Positions 41,798 through 50,059 of a DNA stretch of 64,000 nucleotides are shown here, piece after piece. Below the pieces are notes generated by a model, which saw only the letters and a list, made by a program, of their open reading frames with translations, was not told the origin of the DNA and searched no databases. This DNA is from Cytophagales bacterium (GTDB taxonomy: Bacteria; Bacteroidota; Bacteroidia; Cytophagales; Cyclobacteriaceae). Position 1 is the stretch's first letter. Each line of letters opens with the position of its first letter. Where the stretch lies: contig JAKSDQ010000260.1 of the NCBI GenBank assembly GCA_022360015.1, positions 38,223-102,222 of the forward strand, given 5' to 3'. The position numbers and the translations under genes were made by a program.

Positions 41798-41944
41798 TCA
41801 CGGAGAAATATTCCTTATGATTACCCAGGTAAGTTTATCCACACCGTTGATAATTTCCAACAGTTCCTTTGCCTCTCGGCAAACTGGTTTACCGTAAGAA
41901 CTTTTGCCCGATGGCCTTAAAACAGCAGGTTTTTTGATTTTCAT
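41798..41944 (-). CDS. Small basic hypothetical protein
   Basis: A 48-residue frame from ATG 41944: MKIKKPAVLRPSGKSSYGKPV..., with a helical CREAKELLEIINGV segment and a hydrophobic end (LTWVIIRNISP). The family is not recognised. A strong minus-strand terminator 60 bases after its stop supports a transcribed unit, but coding is not proven. An upstream in-frame start at 41989 would add 15 residues. Confidence 0.4.
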   Translation of the reverse strand: MKIKKPAVLRPSGKSSYGKPVCREAKELLEIINGVDKLTWVIIRNISP

Positions 41945-42124
41945 TAATTTTTTTGATGATTGCTGACGGGAGTAATAAGTACCCGTCACGTAAACGTAGT
42001 GGCAAAAACCGTAACCCGGGGATGGCTTATATATACATTAGCCATCCACCCAACAACCTACTATTCCATTCTTCTATCATTCCACTACTCCCTCCATCTT
42101 CCTGTCAAACAACCCAAACTACAA

Positions 42125-42760
42125 TCAATATCCCTCCTCGACCTCAATCATCTCCAAAATACCCGCCAGCTCATCAAAATCCTTATACCCCGGCTTTATT
42201 TCATCCCCACCTTTCAGCGCGATACCAGCTAAGCTGGCTGTCGAAAGCAGTTGATCCACATTATGGCTCCCAACCCACGATCCCAGCACTATACTATAAC
42301 GTTTTGCCAATGCCATAATCTCCTGTAAACGCGCCGGGTTTTCCTCCTCCCGGGTACTATGAACCAGGAAGTACTCTACAAATCCATGGCCGTAGTCAAG
42401 CACTTTCTTAAGTGCCATTTCATCAATGTAGTCGTCCACATTCAAGTCTAATATGACTGGTAAAGGCAGTCTGTTGAACTCGTCGAGAAGCTCCACGCGA
42501 TTTGTCTGAAGCAAATCAAATTTGTAATTCCGTACAACTTCCAGGGCATAGTCCGTAGATTGATCACCTAACTCTCCCACAAACCGAACCCCGGCTACCC
42601 ATCCGCCAATTTCTTTGAACTTTTCGCTGTCTACGAATTGGGGATGATCCGGCACTACATTGAAGCCTAATTGATCCACTCCCATGCCAGCGCAGTAACG
42701 GGCATCACTCAGGTTGTTCACTTCACTGATTTTTACAAAGGTTTTTAAAGCCATAACCAT
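42125..42760 (-). CDS. Phosphoribosylanthranilate isomerase-like (TrpF family) protein, divergent
   Basis: 211 residues with a TIM-barrel pattern of the TrpF family. The opening strand VKISEVNNLSDARYCAGMGVDQLGFNV corresponds to the canonical KICG-(x)-DA-x-A-G-D-x-(x)-GF start, and the end GIALKGGDEIKPGYKDFDELAGIL to the conserved phosphate-binding SGVE-PGxKD motif. The catalytic cysteine of KICG is replaced by serine (KISE), and the SPR phosphate motif reads DHP, so classical isomerase activity is doubtful. No other trp genes are nearby. Start may be M1 (42760) or M3. The pyrimidine-rich stretch 42045-42125 lies just beyond its stop. Confidence 0.75.
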   Translation of the reverse strand: MVMALKTFVKISEVNNLSDARYCAGMGVDQLGFNVVPDHPQFVDSEKFKEIGGWVAGVRFVGELGDQSTDYALEVVRNYKFDLLQTNRVELLDEFNRLPLPVILDLNVDDYIDEMALKKVLDYGHGFVEYFLVHSTREEENPARLQEIMALAKRYSIVLGSWVGSHNVDQLLSTASLAGIALKGGDEIKPGYKDFDELAGILEMIEVEEGY

Positions 42761-42840
42761 GTCATAATTTATAGTAATCCGTTATGCAAAAAAGTGACAA
42801 TTGACGAAATAAAGCAAACCGTTTAATTCGGAGAATTTTA

Positions 42841-42869
42841 TTTGAATTCCACCAATAGCTTTATATTTG
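42841..42869 (+). promoter_or_regulatory. Candidate promoter of the mnmA operon
   Basis: TTTG at 42841-42844 and TATATTTG at 42862-42869 match both Bacteroidota promoter boxes, with 17 bases between. The implied leader to the mnmA start at 43031 is about 155 bases, long enough to carry regulation, but I see no recognisable riboswitch in it. Confidence 0.5.
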
Positions 42870-43030
42870 CAATAAAAACATGCTATTCTGCTATTTTGTG
42901 CATATGTAAGGATGACAAAAAAGAAGGATAGAAAACGATAAATCTTTTCGTACTTTTAATTGTTAAAGACAAGAAAACAAGGGGATCAACCTGAAATAAT
43001 CAAGGTGACACCCTGGTATAGGAGATAAAA

Positions 43031-44146
43031 ATGAGTAAAAAAGGAAGAGTGTTAGTGGCTATGAGCGGGGGTATTGACAGTTCCCTGGCGGCCGTTTTAC
43101 TGCACGAGCAAGGATATGAAGTGATTGGTATGACCATGAAGACCTGGGACTACGTTTCTTCCGGAGGCAGCAAGAAAGAAACCGGCTGCTGCAGCCTGGA
43201 TTCAATCAATGATGCAAGAAATATCGCCGTGAATTTGGGCTTTCCACATTATATCCTGGATATCAGAGAGGAATTCGGTGACTATGTAATAGATCATTTT
43301 ACCGAGGAATATCTGTCGGGAAGGACACCTAATCCTTGCGTTTTATGTAATACCCATATTAAATGGGACGCACTTTTGAGAAGGGCAGATAAGTTGAAGT
43401 GTGATTATATTGCTACAGGACACTATGCCAATATTCGTGAAGAAAATGGCAGGTATGTGATAAGCAAGGGAATGGATTTAAGTAAAGACCAATCCTATGC
43501 CCTGTGGGGTATCTCTCAGGAGAGCTTAAGCCGTACCATTTTTCCATTGGGCCAGCTTACCAAAGCCAAAATCCGGGAAGAGGCATTGAAAAGAGGATTT
43601 GTGGAATTGGTCAATAAGTCAGAATCTTATGAGATATGTTTTGTGCCCGACAATGATTACCGTGGATTCCTAAAAAGGCGGGTTGAAGGCCTGGACAAGC
43701 AGGTCGAAGGAGGGGAATTTGTGTTGGAGGATGGGTCCGTGATAGGAAGTCACAAAGGTTATCCCTTTTATACAGTAGGACAGCGGAAAGGGTTGGGAAT
43801 AGCTTTGGGTTATCCTGTTTATGTGACTGAAATTCAGAAAGATACAAACAGGGTTGTACTCGGTACTTTTGATGAGCTTGCCAGGGATGGCATGTATGTA
43901 GACAAGCTCAACATGGTGAAATATGAAAATATAGACGGGCAAAGGCTCGATACTATCACAAAAGTCAGGTATAACGACCCGGGAAATCCGGCTGTGATTG
44001 AGCAGGCAGGTCATGTTATGAAGGTTTTTTTTGGTAACGGTGTGCATGCCATTGCACCGGGGCAGGCGGCAGTGTTCTACGAAGAAAATGATGTTATCGG
44101 TGGAGGATGGATTAAATCAAGTTTCAGACAAAATGAAGTGCGGTAG
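43031..44146 (+). CDS. mnmA: tRNA-specific 2-thiouridylase
   Basis: Makes 2-thiouridine at the wobble position of Lys, Glu and Gln tRNAs, using ATP and a persulfide sulfur. 371 residues, normal. The PP-loop is AMSGGIDSS (10-18). The catalytic cysteines are C103 in NPCVLCN and C203 in EICFVPD, with GHYA near 130-133. The C-terminal region has the YTVGQRKGLG motif and the beta-barrel domain. It overlaps the next lipoprotein gene by 14 bases and probably leads a polycistronic unit. Confidence 0.96.
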   Translation: MSKKGRVLVAMSGGIDSSLAAVLLHEQGYEVIGMTMKTWDYVSSGGSKKETGCCSLDSINDARNIAVNLGFPHYILDIREEFGDYVIDHFTEEYLSGRTPNPCVLCNTHIKWDALLRRADKLKCDYIATGHYANIREENGRYVISKGMDLSKDQSYALWGISQESLSRTIFPLGQLTKAKIREEALKRGFVELVNKSESYEICFVPDNDYRGFLKRRVEGLDKQVEGGEFVLEDGSVIGSHKGYPFYTVGQRKGLGIALGYPVYVTEIQKDTNRVVLGTFDELARDGMYVDKLNMVKYENIDGQRLDTITKVRYNDPGNPAVIEQAGHVMKVFFGNGVHAIAPGQAAVFYEENDVIGGGWIKSSFRQNEVR

Positions 44147-44828
44147 CAGATATGTAATTGTTTTTTTACTAACATTCGTCTTATTTACATCGTGTGATAG
44201 CGATACGCCGGAACCGGATGCATCCAGGTTGGGTTTTACCTTTTTTCCATTGGAAACAGGGATTTTCAGAGTGTATGACGCTGAGGAAATCCGGTACTCC
44301 GTTTTAGGCTTCGATACCATAAGATACCAGTTAAAAGAGCAGGTAGTGGACTCATTTCTTAACCAAACAGGCACATATACGTACGTAGTTCACCGTTTTT
44401 CAAGACAGGATGAAAACACCCAATGGGGGTTGGATTCGGTCTGGACTGCACGGCAGACACCCATACAGGCTATTTCAATTGAAAACAATGTGCCGTTCAT
44501 TAAACTTGTTTTTCCGGTAAAAGAAGATGTATCATGGGATGGAAATGCCTTAAATGCCAATGAAAGCGATGATTACACCATTAGGGATCCGTTTGAATCA
44601 AAAACTTACAAAGACGAAGAGAAGAGAACGGTAACCGTGGTGCAGGGGGATGAAGAAGATTTACTGATCAAGGATGAAAGAAAAGAAATCTTTGCCGAGC
44701 ATATTGGCTTGGTGGAAAAAACGTTTATAAAGTTAGCGTTTTGTGACGATTCGGAATGTTTCGGGCAAAAGGTCATAGAAAGGGGTAAAGCCTTACAGTT
44801 AACCCTGATTGATTATGGTAAAGAATAA
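44133..44828 (+). CDS. Lipoprotein of unknown function
   Basis: 231 residues from ATG 44133. Signal peptide with lipobox LFTSC (C21), then an acidic spacer (DSDTPEPD). The mature domain is rich in beta-strands with a central block (LGFTFFPLETGIFRVYDAEEIRYSV) that resembles lipoproteins common in Cytophagales. No catalytic motif is seen. It overlaps mnmA at its start and the protease gene at its end (14 bases each), so translation is probably coupled. An upstream in-frame start at 44031 lies inside mnmA and before the signal peptide, so it was rejected. Confidence 0.75.
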   Translation: MKCGSRYVIVFLLTFVLFTSCDSDTPEPDASRLGFTFFPLETGIFRVYDAEEIRYSVLGFDTIRYQLKEQVVDSFLNQTGTYTYVVHRFSRQDENTQWGLDSVWTARQTPIQAISIENNVPFIKLVFPVKEDVSWDGNALNANESDDYTIRDPFESKTYKDEEKRTVTVVQGDEEDLLIKDERKEIFAEHIGLVEKTFIKLAFCDDSECFGQKVIERGKALQLTLIDYGKE

Positions 44829-46464
44829 CCTGTCGTTTTTTTTGTGTATCATTTTCTGTAATGTTTTTGAGGCATCAGGTCAGGAAAACAGGTACATTGT
44901 TTACTTTTCTGATAAAAACAATTCGATGTATGCCACAGACCGGCCTGCTGAGTTTCTTTCCGAAAGATCTATCCAAAGAAGACAAAAAAATCAGGTAAGC
45001 ATTACCGAAAGTGATTTACCTGTCAATCGATCCTACCTGCAGCAGATTACAGCCATGGGAGCAGAGGTTTTTTATACTACGAAATGGTTAAACGCGGCGC
45101 TGATCGTATTAGCCGAATCCAAAGTCGATGATATGAGAGTATTGCCGATCGTTGAGGATGTGGAGTTGGTAGCACCGGGAAGTCCTGCCGGGGCGAGACA
45201 TACCCATAACACAAAGTTTGAAAGAAGCCTTACAGGTGCAAACAACCGGCAACAGGCTACTCATGCGACGGATCCGCAAAACAGCATGTTGGCAGTTACC
45301 TATATGCATGACCTGGGCTATCGCGGTGAAGGTATATTAATCGGTGTTTTTGACAGCGGTTTTCGCCATGTGGATAATCTGTTTTACTTTGATCATCTGT
45401 TTGCTGACAACCGCATAAAGCACACCTTTAATTATGTAGGTAACAATGAAAATGTTTATGCGTTGGATGACCATGGAACGGAGGTACTTTCTTGCGTTGC
45501 GGCATTTGGTGAGGGGCAGATTACAGGTACGGCACCCGGTGCGGAATATGTCTTGTATATCACCGAGGATATTGGCAGTGAGTACCGCATTGAGGAGTTT
45601 AACTGGATTTTTGCCGCAGAAATGGCAGATAGCATAGGGGTTGACATTATAAATACCTCCCTGGGCTACAATACTTTCGATGATCCTGCTATGGATTATG
45701 ATATTACCGATATGGATGGTCAAACCACCATTATCTCCATAGGCTCGCAAATGGCAGCCGATAAAGGTATATTACTCGTCAATAGTGCCGGCAACTTGGG
45801 GAATGACCTTTCCTGGGAAATCATCACTGCTCCCGGAGATGTTGAAGACGGAATATCCGTCGGTGCTATACGATCTGACTCGGCCAGAAGCAGCTTTAGT
45901 TCTACGGGCCCGACGGCAGATGGACGGGTAAAACCTGATGTAGTAGCTCTCGGCTCGGGCACGGTAGTGGGATTTAACGAGTTTACTGAGGCGCCAATAG
46001 CATCTTCCGGTACATCGTTTTCCACACCATTGGTAGCAGGATTGGCGGCAGGCATTATGCAGGCCTTCCCTGATAAGACTAAAAATGAAATTTTGCAGAT
46101 CATCAGGGACTCAGGACACCAGTCGGACACTGCAGATAGTGAGCTAGGTTTTGGTATTCCCAGCTTTGCAAGAGCATATAATCTTATTGTGGGTATAGAT
46201 GAAGCGTTGGACCCCGCATTTAACTTTTTTCCCAATCCTGTTGACAGTGAACTTTATCTGCAATGGGAGTCCGGCGATTTTCCGGGGGAAACCAAGATCC
46301 TTATTCTCAATAGCATGGGTCAGATCGTTTATGAAAACGACCCGCAAACTTTTCCTCAAGGTGAGCCGGTAAGAATCAACACCGGCGATTTTACACCGGG
46401 GTTATACATATTGAATGTGATTAACAAAGGAAAGCGTCTGTCTGTTAAATTCTTAAAAAATTAG
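44815..46464 (+). CDS. T9SS-sorted S8 (subtilisin-like) serine protease
   Basis: 549 residues: signal peptide (ending at ASGQ), a propeptide-like region (residues 26-100), then the subtilase domain with catalytic triad D180 (GVFDSGF), H220 (DDHGTEV) and S401 (SSGTSFSTPLVAG), and the oxyanion asparagine N327 (SAGN). The final about 80 residues are a type A T9SS sorting domain: NFFPNPVDSELYL, KILILNSMGQIVY and PGLYILNVINKGKRLSVKFLK. Exported through the outer membrane and either surface-attached or released. ATG 44815 fits the signal peptide better than TTG 44809. Last of the tightly overlapping mnmA-lipoprotein-protease unit. Confidence 0.92.
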   Translation: MVKNNLSFFLCIIFCNVFEASGQENRYIVYFSDKNNSMYATDRPAEFLSERSIQRRQKNQVSITESDLPVNRSYLQQITAMGAEVFYTTKWLNAALIVLAESKVDDMRVLPIVEDVELVAPGSPAGARHTHNTKFERSLTGANNRQQATHATDPQNSMLAVTYMHDLGYRGEGILIGVFDSGFRHVDNLFYFDHLFADNRIKHTFNYVGNNENVYALDDHGTEVLSCVAAFGEGQITGTAPGAEYVLYITEDIGSEYRIEEFNWIFAAEMADSIGVDIINTSLGYNTFDDPAMDYDITDMDGQTTIISIGSQMAADKGILLVNSAGNLGNDLSWEIITAPGDVEDGISVGAIRSDSARSSFSSTGPTADGRVKPDVVALGSGTVVGFNEFTEAPIASSGTSFSTPLVAGLAAGIMQAFPDKTKNEILQIIRDSGHQSDTADSELGFGIPSFARAYNLIVGIDEALDPAFNFFPNPVDSELYLQWESGDFPGETKILILNSMGQIVYENDPQTFPQGEPVRINTGDFTPGLYILNVINKGKRLSVKFLKN

Positions 46465-46468
46465 CTAC

Positions 46469-46499
46469 TTTCACTTTTTTAACCCCTTTTATATATTTG
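46469..46499 (+). promoter_or_regulatory. Candidate rpe promoter abutting the start codon
   Basis: TTTC at 46469-46472 and TATATTTG at 46492-46499 with a 19-base spacer. The -7 match is exact. The start codon of rpe is at 46504, so transcription would begin at or within a base or two of the ATG, giving a leaderless mRNA. The short gap after the protease stop (39 bases) makes read-through an alternative. Confidence 0.4.
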
Positions 46500-46503
46500 T
46501 TTA

Positions 46504-47166
46504 ATGAAACCATTGATAGCACCTTCCGTTCTGGCAGCGGACTTTGCCAATTTGCAAAGAGATATTGAGCTTGTAAATGACAGTGAGGCCGACTGGATCC
46601 ATGTTGACATTATGGATGGCTCATTTGTGCCCAATATCTCATTTGGCTTGCCGGTTTGTGAGGCCATTCAAAGACATGCCCAAAAACCTATGGATGTACA
46701 CCTGATGATTGAGAAACCTGAAAGATATATAAAGGCTTTCAGGGAAGCTGGGGCCTCTGTGATAAGTGTACACTATGAAGCCTGTGATCATCTGCACCGT
46801 ATTTTGCAGGAAATCAAGGGGTTGGGCTGTAAAGCCGGTGTTGCGCTTAATCCTCATACTAATGTGACACTACTGGAAGATACCCTGGTGGATATCGATT
46901 TGGTGGTAGTAATGGCCGTAAATCCTGGTTTTGGTGGCCAGTCACTTATTGAAAACACCTATCGAAAAGTTGGCAAACTTAAAAAAATGATTGAAAACAC
47001 CGGCTCGCAAACATTGATCGAAATCGATGGCGGGGTGAACAGTGATAATGCCAAATCCCTGCTTACCGCCGGTGCGGATGTGTTGGTGGCAGGAAGTTTT
47101 GTATTTAAATCCCCTGATCCTCAAAGTACGATTCGTGATTTGAAGAACGTTTATACTGTTGTTTGA
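46504..47166 (+). CDS. rpe: Ribulose-phosphate 3-epimerase
   Basis: Interconverts ribulose-5-phosphate and xylulose-5-phosphate in the pentose phosphate pathway. 220 residues, normal. The TIM-barrel motifs are all present: APSVLAADF at the N-terminus, WIHVDIMDGSFVPNISFG, MDVHLMIEKPERY, HYEAC, MAVNPGFGGQ, and EIDGGVN with the catalytic aspartate. The phosphate-binding end AGADVLVAGSFVF is intact. Six bases separate its stop from the TonB-dependent receptor start, so the two are co-transcribed, which is an unusual pairing. Confidence 0.96.
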   Translation: MKPLIAPSVLAADFANLQRDIELVNDSEADWIHVDIMDGSFVPNISFGLPVCEAIQRHAQKPMDVHLMIEKPERYIKAFREAGASVISVHYEACDHLHRILQEIKGLGCKAGVALNPHTNVTLLEDTLVDIDLVVVMAVNPGFGGQSLIENTYRKVGKLKKMIENTGSQTLIEIDGGVNSDNAKSLLTAGADVLVAGSFVFKSPDPQSTIRDLKNVYTVV

Positions 47167-47172
47167 TTTTAC

Positions 47173-49563
47173 ATGAATCTCAACTATATTCTGTCACTAT
47201 TTCTTATAGTGTTTTTGCACACGGGATCTTTGTTTGGTCAAAATCTGGAAATAAAAGGAATCGTCAGAGATGCGGAGACGAGACCCATAGCAGGGGTAAA
47301 TGTGCTGATAAAACCGGCTAATCTTGGTACTTCTACCAATGATCTGGGGCAATTTGAGATTTCCATACCTTTTGCAAACAATCTTACGCTTGATTTTTCG
47401 CACATCCGGTACCAAAACCTTTCACAGGATTATATGGTTGATGCCGGTCAGCGTAAATTGACAATAGACGTAACGTTGGCGCTGGATACCAGGTATCTGA
47501 AAGGGGTGGATATAGTTGGTGAAGGAGAAGACCCTTTAGTCAGGCAAGAGGTAAGTGTATATAAGATTGATCCGAAAAGTGCATCCGTTTTGCCCTCACC
47601 CTTTGGGGATTTCAATAAAATAATCAGTACGCTGCCAGGAGTAATCAGTAATAATGAGTTGTCATCAAACTATTCGGTAAGAGGCGGTAACTTTGATGAA
47701 AACCTGGTGTACGTTAATGATATCCTCGTTTATCGTCCCTTTTTGATCCGTGCCGGACAGCAGGAGGGCCTTAGCTTTGTCAATCCCGATATGGTATCAT
47801 CTGTGGAATTTTCTGCCGGAGGATGGCAGCCAAAATATGGGGATAAACTATCATCGGCACTTAACATTCGATACAAAAAGCCGGTGAAAAGTGCAGCCTC
47901 CCTTACGCTTGGCCTTTTGGGGGGCACGGCCCATTTTGAAGGGGCGAATAGAAAAAAGACTATCGGCTATATTTTTGGTGCCAGGCATAAAAGTGCTGCT
48001 TATCTGCTTGAAACGCAGGAAACCCAGGGAGGATACAGGCCCAGGTTTACAGATATTCAATCCTTTATCAATTTTGATTTGAGTGGGGGTGGCCACCCAT
48101 CGAAACGTACGGAGTTGGGTGTGCTGTTTTCCTATGCCAGAAACAGGTACCAGGTGGTGCCTGAAACCCGTGAAACTGACTTTGGTGCAATTAATCAATC
48201 CCTCAGGCTTCTGGTGGCCTTTGATGGACGTGAAACCTTGCGGTATGACCTTTGGCAGGGTGGGTTGAAGCTGACCCACCGGTTCAATGAAAGGTTAAGC
48301 TCAAAGCTGATTGTATCCGCCATGCGTTCGGGAGAAAGAGAGTATTTCGATGTGGAAGGTGGATATTTGTTGTGTGATGTCAACAATAACCCAGGCACTT
48401 CAAACTTCAATGAATGTGTGTCAGTCAGGGGAGTAGGTAGCAATTATGATTATGGCCGTAACAAACTGGAAGCCAACATTTATAACATTGAAAACCGTAA
48501 CGTTTACTGGATCGACGAAAGAAACACCATTGAATTCGGTATCGGCTACAGCCGCCAGGAAATGGAAGATGAACTCGACGAATACTCTTTTATCGACTCT
48601 GCAGATTTTGTAACCATCACCAGGGTATTAAATACCCAATTGGACCTCAATACCAATATAGCCACTGCGTACCTGCAACACACTTTCAATCTTGACGAAC
48701 AGCAAACCCTCACCTATGGAGCGAGACTAAACTACAGGGATGTCAATGACCAACTGTTAGTCAGTCCGAGAGTTCAATACTCCATCAAACCGGACTGGCA
48801 AAGGGATGTCCTCTTCAAGGCCGCAATTGGCGTATATCAGCAACCGCCTTTCTACAGAGAGATGCGCGACTTTGAAGGAAATCTGAATGAAGATCTCAAA
48901 GCGCAGACTTCCATACATTTTATTGCTGGCATGGATTATAACTTCAAACTTTGGGGGCGTGGATTTAAATTTTTGACAGAGGCCTATTATAAGCGGTTAT
49001 CGAACGTGGTGGCATACGATCTGGATAATGTGAAAATCAGATATTATGCAAACAACCGAACTACAGCCTTTGCCACCGGGATGGATTTCAGGGTGAGTGG
49101 TGAGTTTATTCCGGGCACTGAATCCTGGTTTAGCCTGGGCCTTCTTAACACCAAAGAAGATCTCGAAGATGATAATCGCGGCCGGGTCCGGAGACCTTCT
49201 GACCAGCACATCAACCTCGCTATTTTCTTCCAGGATCATCTGCCGAATGACCCCACTGTAAGAGTAAATTTAAGCCTGCTTTTTGGTGGTGGCTTACCTT
49301 TTGGGCCCCCTAATGATATTGATGACAGGACTATCTTTACCGGCAGGGCTTACCGCAGGGTGGATGTAGGCTTTTCCAAGTCTATTGTGCTGAGGAATAA
49401 ATTGTTGAAATCCCTTTGGTTAGGGCTTGATATATTAAACCTGCTGGGTACTGATAATACAATTTCCTACACATGGGTTGAAGACTTTTCCGGCATCGAG
49501 TATGGCGTTCCCAATAACCTTTCCCAAAGGTTCTTTAATGCCAAAGTACACGTTAAGTTCTAG
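47173..49563 (+). CDS. TonB-dependent outer-membrane receptor
   Basis: 796 residues. Signal peptide (cleavage near SLFGQ), a carboxypeptidase-D-like regulatory domain (residues 24-100, IKGIVRDAETRPIAGVNVLIKPANLGTSTNDLGQF), a plug domain (SVLPSPFGDFNKIISTLPGVISNNELSSNYSVRGGNFDENLVYVND), and a 22-stranded barrel ending in a strand with terminal phenylalanine (FNAKVHVKF). No SusD-like partner is adjacent, so it is probably not a glycan-uptake receptor; substrate unknown. Transcribed with rpe. An extended structured element begins at its stop codon. Confidence 0.9.
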   Translation: MNLNYILSLFLIVFLHTGSLFGQNLEIKGIVRDAETRPIAGVNVLIKPANLGTSTNDLGQFEISIPFANNLTLDFSHIRYQNLSQDYMVDAGQRKLTIDVTLALDTRYLKGVDIVGEGEDPLVRQEVSVYKIDPKSASVLPSPFGDFNKIISTLPGVISNNELSSNYSVRGGNFDENLVYVNDILVYRPFLIRAGQQEGLSFVNPDMVSSVEFSAGGWQPKYGDKLSSALNIRYKKPVKSAASLTLGLLGGTAHFEGANRKKTIGYIFGARHKSAAYLLETQETQGGYRPRFTDIQSFINFDLSGGGHPSKRTELGVLFSYARNRYQVVPETRETDFGAINQSLRLLVAFDGRETLRYDLWQGGLKLTHRFNERLSSKLIVSAMRSGEREYFDVEGGYLLCDVNNNPGTSNFNECVSVRGVGSNYDYGRNKLEANIYNIENRNVYWIDERNTIEFGIGYSRQEMEDELDEYSFIDSADFVTITRVLNTQLDLNTNIATAYLQHTFNLDEQQTLTYGARLNYRDVNDQLLVSPRVQYSIKPDWQRDVLFKAAIGVYQQPPFYREMRDFEGNLNEDLKAQTSIHFIAGMDYNFKLWGRGFKFLTEAYYKRLSNVVAYDLDNVKIRYYANNRTTAFATGMDFRVSGEFIPGTESWFSLGLLNTKEDLEDDNRGRVRRPSDQHINLAIFFQDHLPNDPTVRVNLSLLFGGGLPFGPPNDIDDRTIFTGRAYRRVDVGFSKSIVLRNKLLKSLWLGLDILNLLGTDNTISYTWVEDFSGIEYGVPNNLSQRFFNAKVHVKF

Positions 49564-49654
49564 GCGAACATCCGTGGCTGTTGCACAGCCGTTTTTGCCT
49601 GTAAATAAAAATACAGGCACATGCTTAAGTTGTGCAATAGCCGCGGACGCTCGC
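49564..49654. repeat. Long imperfect inverted repeat
   Basis: Arms 49564-49587 and 49631-49654 pair over 24 bases with four mismatches, all of which would be G-U pairs or transitions. An inner eight-base stem (49596-49603 with 49612-49619) lies within. A further ten-base match, GCACAGCCGT at 49584-49593, faces ACGGCTGTGC at 49679-49688. The set would fold into a branched structure downstream of the TonB receptor gene. Confidence 0.65.
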
Positions 49655-49687
49655 GCCATAGATGTTTTTCTTAAACCGACGGCTGTG

Positions 49688-49776
49688 CCTTCGAGGGGGG
49701 CAGGGGTGTGTACCGGTTGTTGAAGCAACTAAAATTTAGTGGCGAGTCGAAACGTAATACGTATTGGACAACCCCT
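49688..49776 (+). repeat. Dispersed intergenic repeat, copy 3
   Basis: Third copy of the element at 2104-2193 and 4726-4816: GGCAGGGGTGTGTACCGG, then GTTGAAGCAACTAAAATTTA, then GAGTCGAAACGTAATACGTA and ACCCC. It is nearest to copy 1. It lies just after the long inverted repeat and about 280 bases before the next gene. The gap 49777-50059 holds nothing else I can name. Confidence 0.65.
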
Positions 49777-50059
49777 CAGCAAAACCGGATGCCCTTAGCG
49801 AATACCAGTGCCCGGTACAGAACCATATGCCTTCAGCCCCAACACATGAATCACCGTGCTTCTTTATCGTTAAAAACCGAGGATTTGTAGGGTAAAACCC
49901 TCATATTCATCGTTTTTGATTACAATGTTCACCTATTGTACACCTGTTTTTTTAGCTAATATTAGATATACCACGTAAGTTTTCACGTAATTGATCATTT
50001 TGGTCATAGATATACATAGGCTAATGGGGGGTTTTTTGAACTAACCTAATCTTATAAGT

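Noticed and set aside
49708..49890. 60-codon frame after the TonB receptor gene
   Set aside because: It begins inside dispersed repeat copy 3, and the frame is not conserved in copies 1 and 2.
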